Assembly (NCBI RefSeq): GCF_017255015.1
Contig: NZ_JAFKCS010000001.1
Coordinates: 368,772 to 432,771 of the forward strand
Length of the DNA stretch: 64,000 nucleotides
Source of the DNA: Bowmanella yangjiangensis
Lineage (GTDB): Bacteria; Pseudomonadota; Gammaproteobacteria; Enterobacterales; Alteromonadaceae
Direction of reading: 5' to 3'
Of this stretch, positions 27,468 to 36,557 are shown in pieces. The notes beneath the pieces are model-generated. The model worked only from the letters and a program-made list of their open reading frames with translations, made no database searches and was not told the origin of the DNA. A program made the translations under genes and the position numbers. The number at the start of each line of letters is the position of its first letter. The first letter of the stretch is position 1.

Positions 27468-27484
27468 GGCCTGCGTAGCAGGCC
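27468..27484. terminator. Short GC hairpin between convergent genes
   Basis: A seven-base stem GGCCTGC/GCAGGCC with a GTA loop lies between the ends of the DUF4386-like gene (plus) and the dGTPase gene (minus). The flanking T-runs are weak (ATATTATT on the plus side), so termination is plausible but unproven. Confidence 0.5.
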
Positions 27485-27543
27485 ATATTATTCCGACACT
27501 TCGAATTCACAGCGCTCGTCCGTTGAATCCTTTGGCCTGATGA

Positions 27544-29028
27544 CTACGCGCTCAGGGCCAGGAGTTCGCGATACTCATCCAGGGCATACTGGTCTGTCAT
27601 GCCGCTGACCATATCCTGAATCAGTCGGCAGCGGTAGTAGCCCTCCCACAAAGGGATGTCTGTATCTAAGTGTTTTACCGCCAGTTGATAGGCGCTGATA
27701 TGTTTATTGGCCAGGCGTTTAGCCAGACGCGATTCAATCAAAAGGTCGCGATGACCACCGTCAATAACTTGTTGGAAATCGTCTGCCGAGAGTGCCAGCA
27801 GAGGCCGGTACTGGTTGAGCAGCTCACTGATGATTTTGTAGCCTTGAAGCTCAAGGGTTTCAACCTCTGCCACACTGAAAATATGCTTGATGGCGACTTT
27901 TTTGAAGGTCTCGATTAAACGGTGGTTAAGGGAATCATCTTCCAGCAATGCGCGGTTAAAATTACCGCTATAAATGCTCTCAATATTTTCCACAAAGGCC
28001 TCGACAGCATGTTGAACCAGCGGGTGAATTAAGCTAACCCGCAGCCACATAAAATACTGGTGAGCTTTGTTCAGCGGCTCTTGTTCGGCGCGTTTTAGTA
28101 CATAATCCATTACCTGGCGAAAACTGCGTGGTTCACGGCCATTGCCGGGGAGGAAGGGCACATTGGCCAATCCTTCTGCGCCGTCGAATTCCTCGATGAG
28201 TAATTGGGTTAAATGCGGATAGTTCAGCAGCCCTTTTTCTACCCCATCTTCAATATCGGCCAGGCAGTAAGAAATATCGTCAGCAGCTTCCATTAAATAC
28301 GCCAGGGGGTAGCGACAATACTGGCCCAGTTCAAGCTCCTGTTGCAGGGCTTCAACATAGCTTAGCTCGGATAAATAATAGCCGGGTTTTTTACGCAGAT
28401 AGTTAAGTGGCTGGTCTTTAGCTGGCTTGGCCTCATAAGCGGGGCGGGTATATTTCAGCACACAGGCGGCCTGCATATAAGTCAGATTCAGCCCCAGCAG
28501 TGAATGCACCAGGCGAATCGCCTGGGCATTGCCTTCAAAACTGGAAAGGTCCGCTATTATTTTATCTTTCAGCGGGCTGTCGGGCTGCTTATCAAATACC
28601 GGCAGAGTACTGAGATGATCACGAAACCATTTGGTAATGGCCGCTTCACCAAAATGACCAAATGGAGGATTGCCGATATCGTGCATCAGGCAAGCCATCT
28701 CCACCAGCGACTCGACCGCCCTTTCAAAGCCATCCAGGCCATAGTCGGCCGCTTTGTCACCTAACTTATCGTACAGCGTGCGCACCAAAAATCGCCCGGT
28801 CTGCTGTACTTCCAGACTGTGGGTCAGGCGTGAACGCACCGCAGCATTGCGCTCCAGCGGGAAAACCTGGGTTTTTTGCTGCAAACGGCGAATGGCCGCT
28901 GACTGAATGATTCTGCCGCGGTCACTTTCCAGCGCTCGTTCCAGCTTGCGAATGTCTAGTGGTAAAGTTTCACTGTGTTTCCCATAAGGGCGAGCAGTAC
29001 TGAGTTTGCGGCGAAAATCGATTGGCAT
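27544..29028 (-). CDS. dgt: Deoxyguanosinetriphosphate triphosphohydrolase (dGTPase)
   Basis: I start at ATG 29028; a TTG two codons earlier is less likely. The 494-residue protein carries the HD-domain dNTPase motifs: RSRLTHSLEVQ (His70), HDIGNPPFGHFGE (His116-Asp117) and EAADDISYCLADIEDG for the later metal ligand. The enzyme splits dGTP into deoxyguanosine and tripolyphosphate, and length and motif spacing fit E. coli Dgt. It lies downstream of the S9 peptidase gene on the same strand, with a large hairpin between them. No ribosome-binding site is obvious. Confidence 0.93.
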   Translation of the reverse strand: MPIDFRRKLSTARPYGKHSETLPLDIRKLERALESDRGRIIQSAAIRRLQQKTQVFPLERNAAVRSRLTHSLEVQQTGRFLVRTLYDKLGDKAADYGLDGFERAVESLVEMACLMHDIGNPPFGHFGEAAITKWFRDHLSTLPVFDKQPDSPLKDKIIADLSSFEGNAQAIRLVHSLLGLNLTYMQAACVLKYTRPAYEAKPAKDQPLNYLRKKPGYYLSELSYVEALQQELELGQYCRYPLAYLMEAADDISYCLADIEDGVEKGLLNYPHLTQLLIEEFDGAEGLANVPFLPGNGREPRSFRQVMDYVLKRAEQEPLNKAHQYFMWLRVSLIHPLVQHAVEAFVENIESIYSGNFNRALLEDDSLNHRLIETFKKVAIKHIFSVAEVETLELQGYKIISELLNQYRPLLALSADDFQQVIDGGHRDLLIESRLAKRLANKHISAYQLAVKHLDTDIPLWEGYYRCRLIQDMVSGMTDQYALDEYRELLALSA

Positions 29029-29077
29029 AGACAACTGTGATTAGCTGAACTGAATGGGCTAATGCTACCTGTTTTGT

Positions 29078-29117
29078 GCAGGCTGTTGTCAAATTATTAC
29101 ATCTGACAACAGCCTGC
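29078..29117. repeat. 14-bp perfect inverted repeat between the S9 peptidase and dGTPase genes
   Basis: GCAGGCTGTTGTCA (29078-29091) pairs perfectly with TGACAACAGCCTGC (29104-29117) across a 12-base AT-rich loop. It begins 13 bases after the peptidase stop and about 50 before the dGTPase start. No T-run follows on the minus strand, so it is not a textbook rho-independent terminator. It could be an RNA processing or stabilising hairpin, or a repeat of the REP type. Confidence 0.7.
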
Positions 29118-29129
29118 CAACCGGTAAGA

Positions 29130-31064
29130 TTACAGATAGGAGTTAAGGAAACCCTCAAGCTCCCGCAATACCGTCAGGCGATTTTCTTCAATCTCCAGAT
29201 AGTGGTTACCTTTAGGTAATTCCACATAACGAACATTCTTTTTCAGATCCTGCAGCTCTTCTGCCATTTCGCGGCTGTGTTTGACCGGTACAACCCGATC
29301 TGCCTCACCATGTAACAGCAATACTGGTGCTTTAATGTTCTCTGCCAGATGCAGGGGCGAGGTGGCGCGCAGTTGCTTGGTGTTTTCGCCTAACTGCTTC
29401 TTCACTACTTTGTTATTGGTGTAGCGACGGGACTCTCGCAGGATCATGGTTAAGTCTGTTACGCCATTGATACTGGCTGCGCATTTAAAGGTATCCCCTT
29501 GTGTTGCCACGCCCATTAAGGCGGCATAGCCGCCATAGCTGGCACCCACCAGACAAATACGTTCTGGTAACGCCAGTTTCTGAGCAACAAGCCAATCCGC
29601 CGCATCTTGCAAGTCACGTTGCATCTCTTTACCCCAGCCCTGGACTGAGGCTTGCTCAAAATCAAAGCCGTAACCTGATGACCCCCTAAAGTTGGGTTGC
29701 AGTACCAGATAGCCCCGGTTGGCGAGAAACTCCGTTAACCAATCAAAGCCGCCATAGTCGCGGGCCATGGGGCCGCCATGGGGTAGGATAATGGCAGGAA
29801 GTGGTTGCTGTTCGGTGATATGTCTGGGGTAGGTCAGATAGGCTTCAATGGATAAGCCGTCCTGGGCTTGGTATTGCACTTTAACCTTGCCGGACAGGTT
29901 ATTCTCATCCAGCAATGGATATTGAGACGACAGTACATCTAACTTGCGAGTATCACGGTCACCAACGAAGTATATTCCGGGTTGATCATCAATAAAGCTC
30001 AGCAGTACATACTGGCGCTCGTTGTTGCTCATACTGACGATAATGTTTGATGCGTTGGGCAATACTTTATCCAGGGCTTTTTGAAAATCCTGATAACTCT
30101 TATCCCAATAGATGCGGCCATTATCAGCTTCGCCATGTGTTACACCAATAACATCACCGGTTTTATATGAATACAGCAGACGGCCTTCAATATCGTAATC
30201 AGGATCCGCGTAGACCAGTTCTTTGTGTGCTTTATCTTTGCTCAGATCAACTTTGAATATGGCGTATCTGTTGTTGTGCAGGGCTCGGATGTAAAGAATA
30301 TTGGGGTCTTTATCAAAACCCAAAATGTTAATATCGGGTGCATCAAAAATCTGGTACTCCCACAGGGTCTCCCACTCATCGGTTTGCAGATTTTTATGCA
30401 CATAGAACACGCGGGTATCGTCCAGTCCAACCCCTAGCCTGACTCGCCCTTGTCTGTCAGCATGCCAATCGTGAATGTCTTCTTTGGCTTGTTGAAGTTT
30501 CTGGCGGCCAGTGTGCTTTAAGCTTAACTTGTATACGCTCGGAAGATTGGGGATATCGGCATCTACAGCCAGTAAAAAGTGCTCATCGTCCTCAGGAAGC
30601 AAGCTGACGACGTTATCCTGAAATTGGCTGGCATGATCATCAGACAGTCCGGATGTTCTGGCCTTAAATGCTGGCTCAAGTTCACTGTCCCCCCTGATAT
30701 TCACTTTGAGTAAGCGGGTTTCGGTTACCTCAACCCGGTAGCGTTTGGTGGGGAAGCGGGCACTGATTAGTAAGGTGTCATTATTCGCCCATTGATACCA
30801 GTTAATCTTGAACTTCTGATTGTCGGTAACGGCCAGTATCTTCGGCTCCATGCTTTGGAGATTGACACTCATAATTAAGGTATTTCCCGACTCATTTCTG
30901 AGCATGGCCAGATGTTGTCCATCAGGCGCAAGCTTTACCTGGCTGACTGCTGGTAAACTGCCGAAAGATTCAAGTGGGAGTTGGTGCTGATTGGGGTTTG
31001 CTTCGGCTTTAATGGCTGCAAATACAACCAGGCTAAAGATCACTGTGGATAGTAAGGCGTGCAT
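29130..31064 (-). CDS. Exported S9-family (prolyl oligopeptidase/acylaminoacyl-peptidase type) serine peptidase
   Basis: A 644-residue protein with a signal peptide (cleavage near KAEA, residues 18-21). The N-terminal about 390 residues are beta-propeller-like, with WxxNDTLLI and FDKDPNILYIRA-type blades. The C-terminal alpha/beta-hydrolase has the nucleophile elbow GASYGGYA, the upstream LPHGGPMARDYGG oxyanion segment, the acid in HGEADRVVPV and the catalytic histidine in PKGNHYLE. It would digest peptides in the periplasm. The start is set by AAAGGAAC. Dipeptidyl- versus acylaminoacyl-peptidase specificity cannot be decided. Confidence 0.92.
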   Translation of the reverse strand: MHALLSTVIFSLVVFAAIKAEANPNQHQLPLESFGSLPAVSQVKLAPDGQHLAMLRNESGNTLIMSVNLQSMEPKILAVTDNQKFKINWYQWANNDTLLISARFPTKRYRVEVTETRLLKVNIRGDSELEPAFKARTSGLSDDHASQFQDNVVSLLPEDDEHFLLAVDADIPNLPSVYKLSLKHTGRQKLQQAKEDIHDWHADRQGRVRLGVGLDDTRVFYVHKNLQTDEWETLWEYQIFDAPDINILGFDKDPNILYIRALHNNRYAIFKVDLSKDKAHKELVYADPDYDIEGRLLYSYKTGDVIGVTHGEADNGRIYWDKSYQDFQKALDKVLPNASNIIVSMSNNERQYVLLSFIDDQPGIYFVGDRDTRKLDVLSSQYPLLDENNLSGKVKVQYQAQDGLSIEAYLTYPRHITEQQPLPAIILPHGGPMARDYGGFDWLTEFLANRGYLVLQPNFRGSSGYGFDFEQASVQGWGKEMQRDLQDAADWLVAQKLALPERICLVGASYGGYAALMGVATQGDTFKCAASINGVTDLTMILRESRRYTNNKVVKKQLGENTKQLRATSPLHLAENIKAPVLLLHGEADRVVPVKHSREMAEELQDLKKNVRYVELPKGNHYLEIEENRLTVLRELEGFLNSYL

Positions 31065-31203
31065 AGCAAGTTCCTTTGCGTACTATTATTATTTTCCTAT
31101 TACTGATTGATTTTAAATAGATTCCACTTTTGGTCTAGTGTTTTCTTTGCCCAGTAGTGACGAGTTTGGAATACACCAAACTGCCCATAATTGAGGAACA
31201 CAG

Positions 31204-32961
31204 ATGTCAGCTTTGGCAACCGGATTAGTCTTTCTTATCGCCGCCGTGATAGCAGTGCCACTGTTTAAGCGCCTTAAACTTGGTGCCATCCTCGGCTATC
31301 TGGTTGCCGGGGTGATTATAGGGCCATCTTTGATGGGGCTTATTCACGAGCCTGACCATGTTCTGCATGTTGCTGAGCTTGGGGTTATCCTGCTGCTGTT
31401 TGTGATTGGCCTTGAGCTTGAACCGAAAAAACTGTGGTCTATGCGCCAGGCTGTGGTGCTTACCGGTGGTGGCCAACTACTGATTACTTCACTGGTGTTG
31501 GTGGGGGCATTGGTATTCGGAGCCTCGCAGCAATGGCAACCCTCCCTGGTGATAGGCTTGGCGCTGGCATTGTCTTCTACCGCCTTTGCTATTCAACTGA
31601 TGGCAGAGCAGGGCATTCTTAAAACGCCACCGGGTCAACAAGGTTTTGCCATCTTGCTGATGCAGGATCTGGCGGTCATTCCCATTCTGTTGCTGGTGGA
31701 ATCTCTAGCCGGCAGTGATGGCACTGCGCCGCCCTGGTGGCTGAGTTTATCGGCTATTTTGATGGTGTTGGTGGTTGGTCGGTATCTGTTAAATCCTTTC
31801 CTCAGGTTGCTGTCCCGCTATGGCAATGAAGAAGTGATGACGGCGGCAGCCCTTTTGATTGTCATCGCGACCGCTCTGGTAATGGAACAAGCCGGTTTGT
31901 CTATGGGGATGGGCGCATTTCTGGCCGGTATGTTGCTGGCTAACTCCAGTTTCCGTCATCAGTTGGAAACCGAGATAGAGCCATTTAAAGGCTTGCTGCT
32001 GGGGCTGTTTTTTATTGCCATAGGGATGAATCTGGATTTGCAATTATTGCTGGATGATCCGGGCTTTATTGTCGGGGCCAGTTTACTGCTGGTGGTGATT
32101 AAAACCTTGATTATAGGTGGTCTGCTAATCATGGCCGGTCAGAATAACGGCGATGCTGTCAGAGTGGCGTTGATGCTGTCGCAAGGCGGTGAATTTGCCT
32201 TTGTGGTGATGACCACGGCTGCCGGTAAGGGACTACTAGATGCAACGCTGGCTAATCAGGTTAGCCTGATTGTGGGGATTTCCATGGCGATGACATCGCC
32301 CCTGGTTATTTTGTACAGCCGTTGGATAAACAGTCGCCAGTGTCCACCTGTGTATGATACGGCCAGTAATGTCGATGACCCTCAAGTGGTGATTGCTGGT
32401 TTTGGCCGATTTGGCCAGATGAGCGCCAGGATCCTGGCGGCTAACCAGATCCCTTTTACCGCCTTGGATAAGGACGCCGCGCATATCGCCTTTGTTCAAC
32501 AGTTTGGCAATAAGGTGTTCTACGGTGATGCTACCAAATTAGACCTACTCCGGGCTGCGGGGATAGAGCAGGCCAAAGTGCTGCTGATTGCCGTTAACCG
32601 TGAAAGCGATGTAATGAAAATTGCTGAACTGGTGCGGGAGCATTTTGGCCATATCCATATTATCGCCCGGGCACATAACCGTCTAACGGTGCGCAATCTC
32701 CATCGTATCGGGGTAACCGATCTGGTACGTGAAGTTTATTCCGGTAGCTTGGAAGCGGCTAATCATGTGCTCAAAGCTTATGGTGTATCCAGTGCGCGCG
32801 CGGACTATTTGGTGCAAGTGTTTCGTAAGCATGATGAAACCTTACTGGCTAATACTCTCGAAGAGCTGGACGATATGGATGCCCTGATAGAACGCAGCAA
32901 ACGAGGTCGTGAGCAGTTGGAGTCTTTGTTTCGTCAGGATAGTCAGGACATAGGTAATTAA
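31204..32961 (+). CDS. KefB/KefC-type monovalent cation:proton antiporter with TrkA-N domain
   Basis: The 585-residue protein has 12-13 membrane helices (1-380) of the CPA2 exchanger family, with conserved stretches LGAILGYLVAGVIIGPSL and GLALALSSTAFAIQLM. A cytosolic TrkA-N (RCK) domain follows with the nucleotide-binding GFGRFGQM (about residue 398) and the acidic partner TALDKDAAH. This is the KefB/KefC plan for a gated K+/H+ antiporter used in electrophile or pH stress. No KefF/KefG-like subunit gene is adjacent. GAGGAAC precedes the ATG. The gene ends five bases from the convergent gntR stop. Confidence 0.92.
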   Translation: MSALATGLVFLIAAVIAVPLFKRLKLGAILGYLVAGVIIGPSLMGLIHEPDHVLHVAELGVILLLFVIGLELEPKKLWSMRQAVVLTGGGQLLITSLVLVGALVFGASQQWQPSLVIGLALALSSTAFAIQLMAEQGILKTPPGQQGFAILLMQDLAVIPILLLVESLAGSDGTAPPWWLSLSAILMVLVVGRYLLNPFLRLLSRYGNEEVMTAAALLIVIATALVMEQAGLSMGMGAFLAGMLLANSSFRHQLETEIEPFKGLLLGLFFIAIGMNLDLQLLLDDPGFIVGASLLLVVIKTLIIGGLLIMAGQNNGDAVRVALMLSQGGEFAFVVMTTAAGKGLLDATLANQVSLIVGISMAMTSPLVILYSRWINSRQCPPVYDTASNVDDPQVVIAGFGRFGQMSARILAANQIPFTALDKDAAHIAFVQQFGNKVFYGDATKLDLLRAAGIEQAKVLLIAVNRESDVMKIAELVREHFGHIHIIARAHNRLTVRNLHRIGVTDLVREVYSGSLEAANHVLKAYGVSSARADYLVQVFRKHDETLLANTLEELDDMDALIERSKRGREQLESLFRQDSQDIGN

Positions 32962-32965
32962 ACGC

Positions 32966-33577
32966 TCAGCGCAAAAACTTAACCAAAGCCTGACCGGCTT
33001 CACTGATATGCTCGCGTAGCAAGCGCTCAGCCAACTCACCTTTGCCTTGGCGCAGGGCATCCAACAATGTGCGGTGCTCAGTTTGGCTGCGTGCTTGGTA
33101 ATTCAGGCTCAAAGACTGGTAGCCAATGTAACGCTGGCACTGACGCTGAAGATGTTCCACCACCGCAAACAGGGTGGGACGTTGGGCCGGCTGATAGAGG
33201 CAGGCGTGAAACTGCCAGTTCAGCTCACCAATTTCTGTGGCCGACAGCCCAGGTTGGTCCATGTGAGTAAGCAGATCCTCTGCCCGCCCCAGAACTTCGG
33301 CATTTAATTTAGGTATGGCCAATTCCTGAAGCAAAGGTTCCAGACGCATGCGCATCAGGTAAATATCTTCCACTTCGAGGGCGTCAAACTTAGGTACGGC
33401 CACTCCACATTTACCATGATCGGTCAGCCATCCTTGGTTTTTCAGCTTGAGTATGGCGTCCCGGACAGGGATACGACTGACCTGATAATGTTCGGCCAAT
33501 TCTTTTTGCTTAAGTACCGTGCCGGGTGCGAAGCGACCGGCTTGTAAATCTGCTTTAAGTTTGTCGTACAGGCTCAT
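32966..33577 (-). CDS. GntR-family (FCD subfamily) transcription regulator
   Basis: The 203-residue protein has an N-terminal winged helix (about 5-70) with the family signature LKQKELAEHYQVSRIPVRDAILKLKNQGWL. The C-terminal FCD helical ligand domain (about 75-200) has MRMRLEPLLQELA, then a WQFHACLYQPAQRP segment and an EHRTLLDALRQG segment that supply metal/ligand positions. The start lies one base after the benE-like stop on the same strand, so the two form an operon. TGTATACA-type palindromes at the start of benE are the probable operator. Confidence 0.92.
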   Translation of the reverse strand: MSLYDKLKADLQAGRFAPGTVLKQKELAEHYQVSRIPVRDAILKLKNQGWLTDHGKCGVAVPKFDALEVEDIYLMRMRLEPLLQELAIPKLNAEVLGRAEDLLTHMDQPGLSATEIGELNWQFHACLYQPAQRPTLFAVVEHLQRQCQRYIGYQSLSLNYQARSQTEHRTLLDALRQGKGELAERLLREHISEAGQALVKFLR

Positions 33578-33578
33578 G

Positions 33579-34742
33579 TTATTTCTTACTCAAGTACAAG
33601 GTCAGCATACCACCAATCAGCCCCCAGAACGCGGCACCAATATCAAAGAAGCTCACGCCTGAGGCCGTAATCAGAAAACATAACAGGGCAGCATCCCGTT
33701 CACTGGTATCCTGGAGTGCTAAGGACAGGCTGTTACCTATAGTGGCTAATAATGCCAGTCCAGCGACGCTCGCTACTAATGCCACAGGCAAAGCGATAAA
33801 CAATGCAACCACTGAAGCGCCAGTGAGGCCGGCCAGAATATAAAAGAAACCGGCTGACAGGCCTGCCACATAGCGTTTGCTGCTGTCAGTATGGGATTCC
33901 GGGCCAGTACAAATGGCGGCAGTGATGGCTGCCAGGTTAAAGGCAAAACCACCCAACGGGGCTAGGACTAGCGAAGTCAGGCCGGTACCCGTCAGTAGCG
34001 GTGAGATGGGGATATGCTGATATCCGCTGGCTTTGAGGGTAGCAATGCCGGGAATATTCTGTGAGGTCATAGTCACAATAAAAAGGGGCAGACCCACACC
34101 CAGTAACACGCTTAGATCAAATTCGGGCCAAACCAGCACGGGTTGGCTGAATGCCAATGCAACATGACTGATATCCAGTTTATTCATCAGACTGCTGCCA
34201 AGCAGCCCCACCGCTAAAACCAGCATAATGGTGTAGCGGGGCTGCCAGCGCTTGGCAAGCAGGTAGCTGATTAGCATAGCAGCCACTAGCCCTGGCTCGG
34301 CCCGCAAGGAAGTAAAGATAGCCAGGCCGAATTGCACCAGAATGCCAGCCAGCATGGCACTGGCAATGGAAGCAGGAATACGCCGCATCAGACGGTCAAA
34401 TCCACCTGATACACCCAGTAAGATGGTTAAAACAGCGCAAAACATAAAGGCACCGATAGCCTGAGCTATAGGAACGCCGACTAAGCTGCTGGCCAGCAGA
34501 GCCGCGCCCGGTGTTGACCAGGCCGTGATAACCGGTGCCTTGTAATACCAGGAAAAGCCAATACAGGTCAGTCCCATACCCAAACCCAGCGCACCTATCC
34601 AGGATATCATCATGGCCTGGTCTGCCCCTGCGGCCTGAGCAGCCTGAAAAACGATCGCCACTGAACTGGCAAAGCCAACCAACACAGCGACAAAACCCGC
34701 GCTAATAGCCGACAGGCTCAGATCTTTTCGCAACTTGCACAA
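33579..34742 (-). CDS. BenE-type benzoate/H+ symporter family transporter
   Basis: I choose TTG 34742 as start (about 387 codons). It is eight bases after AAAAGG, directly after the operator, and the family sequence (LRKDLSLSAISAGFVAVLVGFASSVAIVF) begins there, while the longer frame to 34802 is AT-rich and reads poorly. The protein has about 12 membrane helices, and AFTVITAW/STPGAALL-like and GGFAFNLAAITAAICTGPE segments identify BenE. The family imports benzoate or related aromatic acids with protons. No aromatic degradation genes are nearby. It is co-transcribed with the gntR gene. Confidence 0.88.
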   Translation of the reverse strand: MCKLRKDLSLSAISAGFVAVLVGFASSVAIVFQAAQAAGADQAMMISWIGALGLGMGLTCIGFSWYYKAPVITAWSTPGAALLASSLVGVPIAQAIGAFMFCAVLTILLGVSGGFDRLMRRIPASIASAMLAGILVQFGLAIFTSLRAEPGLVAAMLISYLLAKRWQPRYTIMLVLAVGLLGSSLMNKLDISHVALAFSQPVLVWPEFDLSVLLGVGLPLFIVTMTSQNIPGIATLKASGYQHIPISPLLTGTGLTSLVLAPLGGFAFNLAAITAAICTGPESHTDSSKRYVAGLSAGFFYILAGLTGASVVALFIALPVALVASVAGLALLATIGNSLSLALQDTSERDAALLCFLITASGVSFFDIGAAFWGLIGGMLTLYLSKK

Positions 34743-34772
34743 AATGTATACCTTTTGAAAAATGTATACATT
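34743..34772 (-). promoter_or_regulatory. Two TGTATAC-type operator sites overlapping the benE translation start region
   Basis: AATGTATACATT (34761-34772) is a perfect 12-base palindrome, and a second, partial copy AATGTATACC lies at 34743-34752, 18 bases away. Palindromes with a GTATAC centre are typical for FCD-type GntR regulators, and the gntR gene is the second gene of this operon. The sites span the ribosome-binding site and end at the start codon. Autoregulation is an inference. Confidence 0.65.
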
Positions 34773-34802
34773 TATTTTTAGTGAAGTGTTGTCTAATTGC
34801 AA

Positions 34803-35204
34803 TAGCCAATGGCAGATACCAAGGACTTAGCTGAATAAAAAATTGTTGTATGTAATCTGGTAATCCCAGGCATGGGCTGCTTCACATCCGATAGCGTTTT
34901 TCCTGCCCATCTTTGATGACTGCGTTGACATCCAAATGGATAAAATGCCCGCCCGTTCGGCTAATTCTTCTTCAAGCTTCTATTGGCGCTGCACCACCGG
35001 CTGATAGCATGGGGGGAGGCTTCTGCCACCGGTGTCTTTATCGGGAATATCACTTAGCAGATAACTGAGCTCTTTGCTGTACTTTGCAATCAGCGCTGGA
35101 AGCGGTAAACATTGAACTAATTCCCACAGTGCTCCTGATACCATGGTGTTCAACACTAATGCCGATTGAACACCATACCAGGATTGCGCGTAAATTGAGG
35201 CAAT
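34803..35204. other. 402-base intergenic stretch, possible decayed sequence
   Basis: No complete gene is seen. On the minus strand a stop-bounded stretch at about 35000-35100 reads LIAKYSKELSYLLSDIPDKD in one frame and then breaks, which may be a leftover coding piece, but I cannot name the family. A hairpin at 35143-35176 is listed separately. The right end is the 3' flank of the lysE-type gene. Confidence 0.35.
35143..35176. repeat. 11-bp inverted repeat downstream of the LysE-family gene
   Basis: ATGGTGTTCAA (35143-35153) pairs perfectly with TTGAACACCAT (35166-35176) across 12 bases. It begins 29 bases after the lysE-type stop on the minus strand. There is no T-run, so a terminator function is possible but weakly supported. 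Confidence 0.5.
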
Positions 35205-35810
35205 TCAGCGCTGCATTACCAGATCCAGCAAGCCTGGCAGCAAGGAAGCGACCAGCAGCAGGGCCATACTGATATTAAACAGCCTCAGATTGCCCGGCGT
35301 GTTGATAAAGCGCTTGAGGCTGGTACCAAACAGTAGCCAGACTATGGTGCAAGGTGTGCCAAAGACAAAGAAAAACAGCGCAATTTGCAAGACTTGCCAG
35401 GTGTAGTTACTACCTGCCTCTGTATAAGTTGCCACTGCGCCAACTATCATGATCCAGGCCTTGGGATTCACCCATTGAAATAGGGCCGCCTGCATAAAGC
35501 TAAAGGGCTTACGATCCTTAAGTTTAATGCCATCCACCGGTGCTGAGCCAATTTGCCAAGCCAGCCACAGCAGATAAAGGGTGCCTACTACTTTCAGCAC
35601 ATCGTGTAACTGAGGGAAGGCAGTAAATACGCCAGCCATACCTAATCCAACCGCCACGACCATCAGGGTAAAACCAATATCTACCCCGAGCAGGTGTCCA
35701 ATGCTGCGCTTAACTCCATGGTTAAGGCCTGATGCCATTAACATCAGATTATTTGGACCTGGGGTAATAGATGCTGAGATCACAAACATCAGCAGAGCGG
35801 CGTATTCCAT
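35205..35810 (-). CDS. LysE/RhtB-family amino-acid exporter
   Basis: A 201-residue inner-membrane protein with six hydrophobic segments and the family's opening signature ITPGPNNLMLMASGLNHG, followed by GHLLGVDIGF and, near 110-135, FQWVNPKAW. The RhtB/LysE family exports amino acids such as homoserine, threonine, lysine or leucine. The substrate here is unknown. It starts nine bases after the thymidine kinase gene on the same strand, so the two are probably co-transcribed, without an obvious functional link. Confidence 0.92.
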   Translation of the reverse strand: MEYAALLMFVISASITPGPNNLMLMASGLNHGVKRSIGHLLGVDIGFTLMVVAVGLGMAGVFTAFPQLHDVLKVVGTLYLLWLAWQIGSAPVDGIKLKDRKPFSFMQAALFQWVNPKAWIMIVGAVATYTEAGSNYTWQVLQIALFFFVFGTPCTIVWLLFGTSLKRFINTPGNLRLFNISMALLLVASLLPGLLDLVMQR

Positions 35811-35819
35811 CTGTTTGTA

Positions 35820-36398
35820 TTACTCCCAAACCAGTTTTCTAAAGTGGGTACGGCACATAGACACATATTTATCATTGCCGCCTACATCCACCTGCGCTCC
35901 TTGTTTTACCGCTTGCCCCTGTTCGTCCATACGCACCACAAAGTTCGCTTTACGGCCGCAATGACAGACCGTTTTCAGCTCTACTAATTTATCCGCCCAG
36001 GCCAGCAGATAGTGGCTACCTTCGAAGGTTTCGCCAGCAAAATCTGTGCGCAGACCATAGGCCAAAACCGGTATTTTAAGCTCGTCAACCACGAAGGTCA
36101 GTTGCTGTACTTGTTGTTTAGTCAGAAATTGCGCTTCATCGATAAATACACAGTCGACACGTTGTTGGCGGTTTAATTGGTTTATGCGTTCTAGCAGATG
36201 AGTATCCTGGCCGAATAGCTCCGCTTCAGACTGTAAACCAATCCGCGATGCAACCACGCCAGTACCAAAGCGATCATCCAATGCAGCGGTAAACAGCGCA
36301 ACATGCATCCCCCGTTCTTTGTAGTTATAGGCTGACTGCAATAGGGAGGTGGACTTACCGGCGTTCATGGCCGAATAGTAAAAGTACAGTTGCGCCAT
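35820..36398 (-). CDS. tdk: Thymidine kinase
   Basis: The start at ATG 36398 gives [17 protein letters not shown], identical in plan to E. coli Tdk (192 residues here). The P-loop SAMNAGKST spans residues 9-17. The Walker B-like FIDEAQFL, the lasso segment [23 protein letters not shown], and the zinc ligands in VCHCGRKA and MCRTHF are all present. The enzyme phosphorylates thymidine in the salvage pathway. The ribosome-binding site is weak. Confidence 0.96.
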   Translation of the reverse strand: MAQLYFYYSAMNAGKSTSLLQSAYNYKERGMHVALFTAALDDRFGTGVVASRIGLQSEAELFGQDTHLLERINQLNRQQRVDCVFIDEAQFLTKQQVQQLTFVVDELKIPVLAYGLRTDFAGETFEGSHYLLAWADKLVELKTVCHCGRKANFVVRMDEQGQAVKQGAQVDVGGNDKYVSMCRTHFRKLVWE

Positions 36399-36516
36399 GG
36401 CTAAACACACCGTAGAGAAAAAAGAGGGGTATTTTGCCGTTTTAGGCGAATAAAGAGAAGGTCAACATCGCGATGCTTAGTCGTCGTTGGTGAGAAAACC
36501 GGGATATGACGAAACC

Positions 36517-36545
36517 GGGCAGTTGAGCTTGTTGTTCAACTGCCC
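36517..36545 (-). terminator. Hairpin downstream of the small ORF at 36558
   Basis: A ten-base perfect stem GGGCAGTTGA/TCAACTGCCC with a nine-base loop begins 13 bases beyond the stop of the 57-codon ORF. On the minus strand it is followed by GGTTTCG, only a weak T-run. Confidence 0.55.
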
Positions 36546-36557
36546 ACTAAATCTGCT

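Noticed and set aside
27544-29028. dGTPase as a phage-defence gene
   Set aside because: Some dNTPases deplete nucleotides during infection, but this one has the housekeeping Dgt plan and no defence neighbours.
35084-35272. 62-codon plus-strand frame near the lysE-type gene
   Set aside because: It runs into the antisense of the exporter gene and has no ribosome-binding site.
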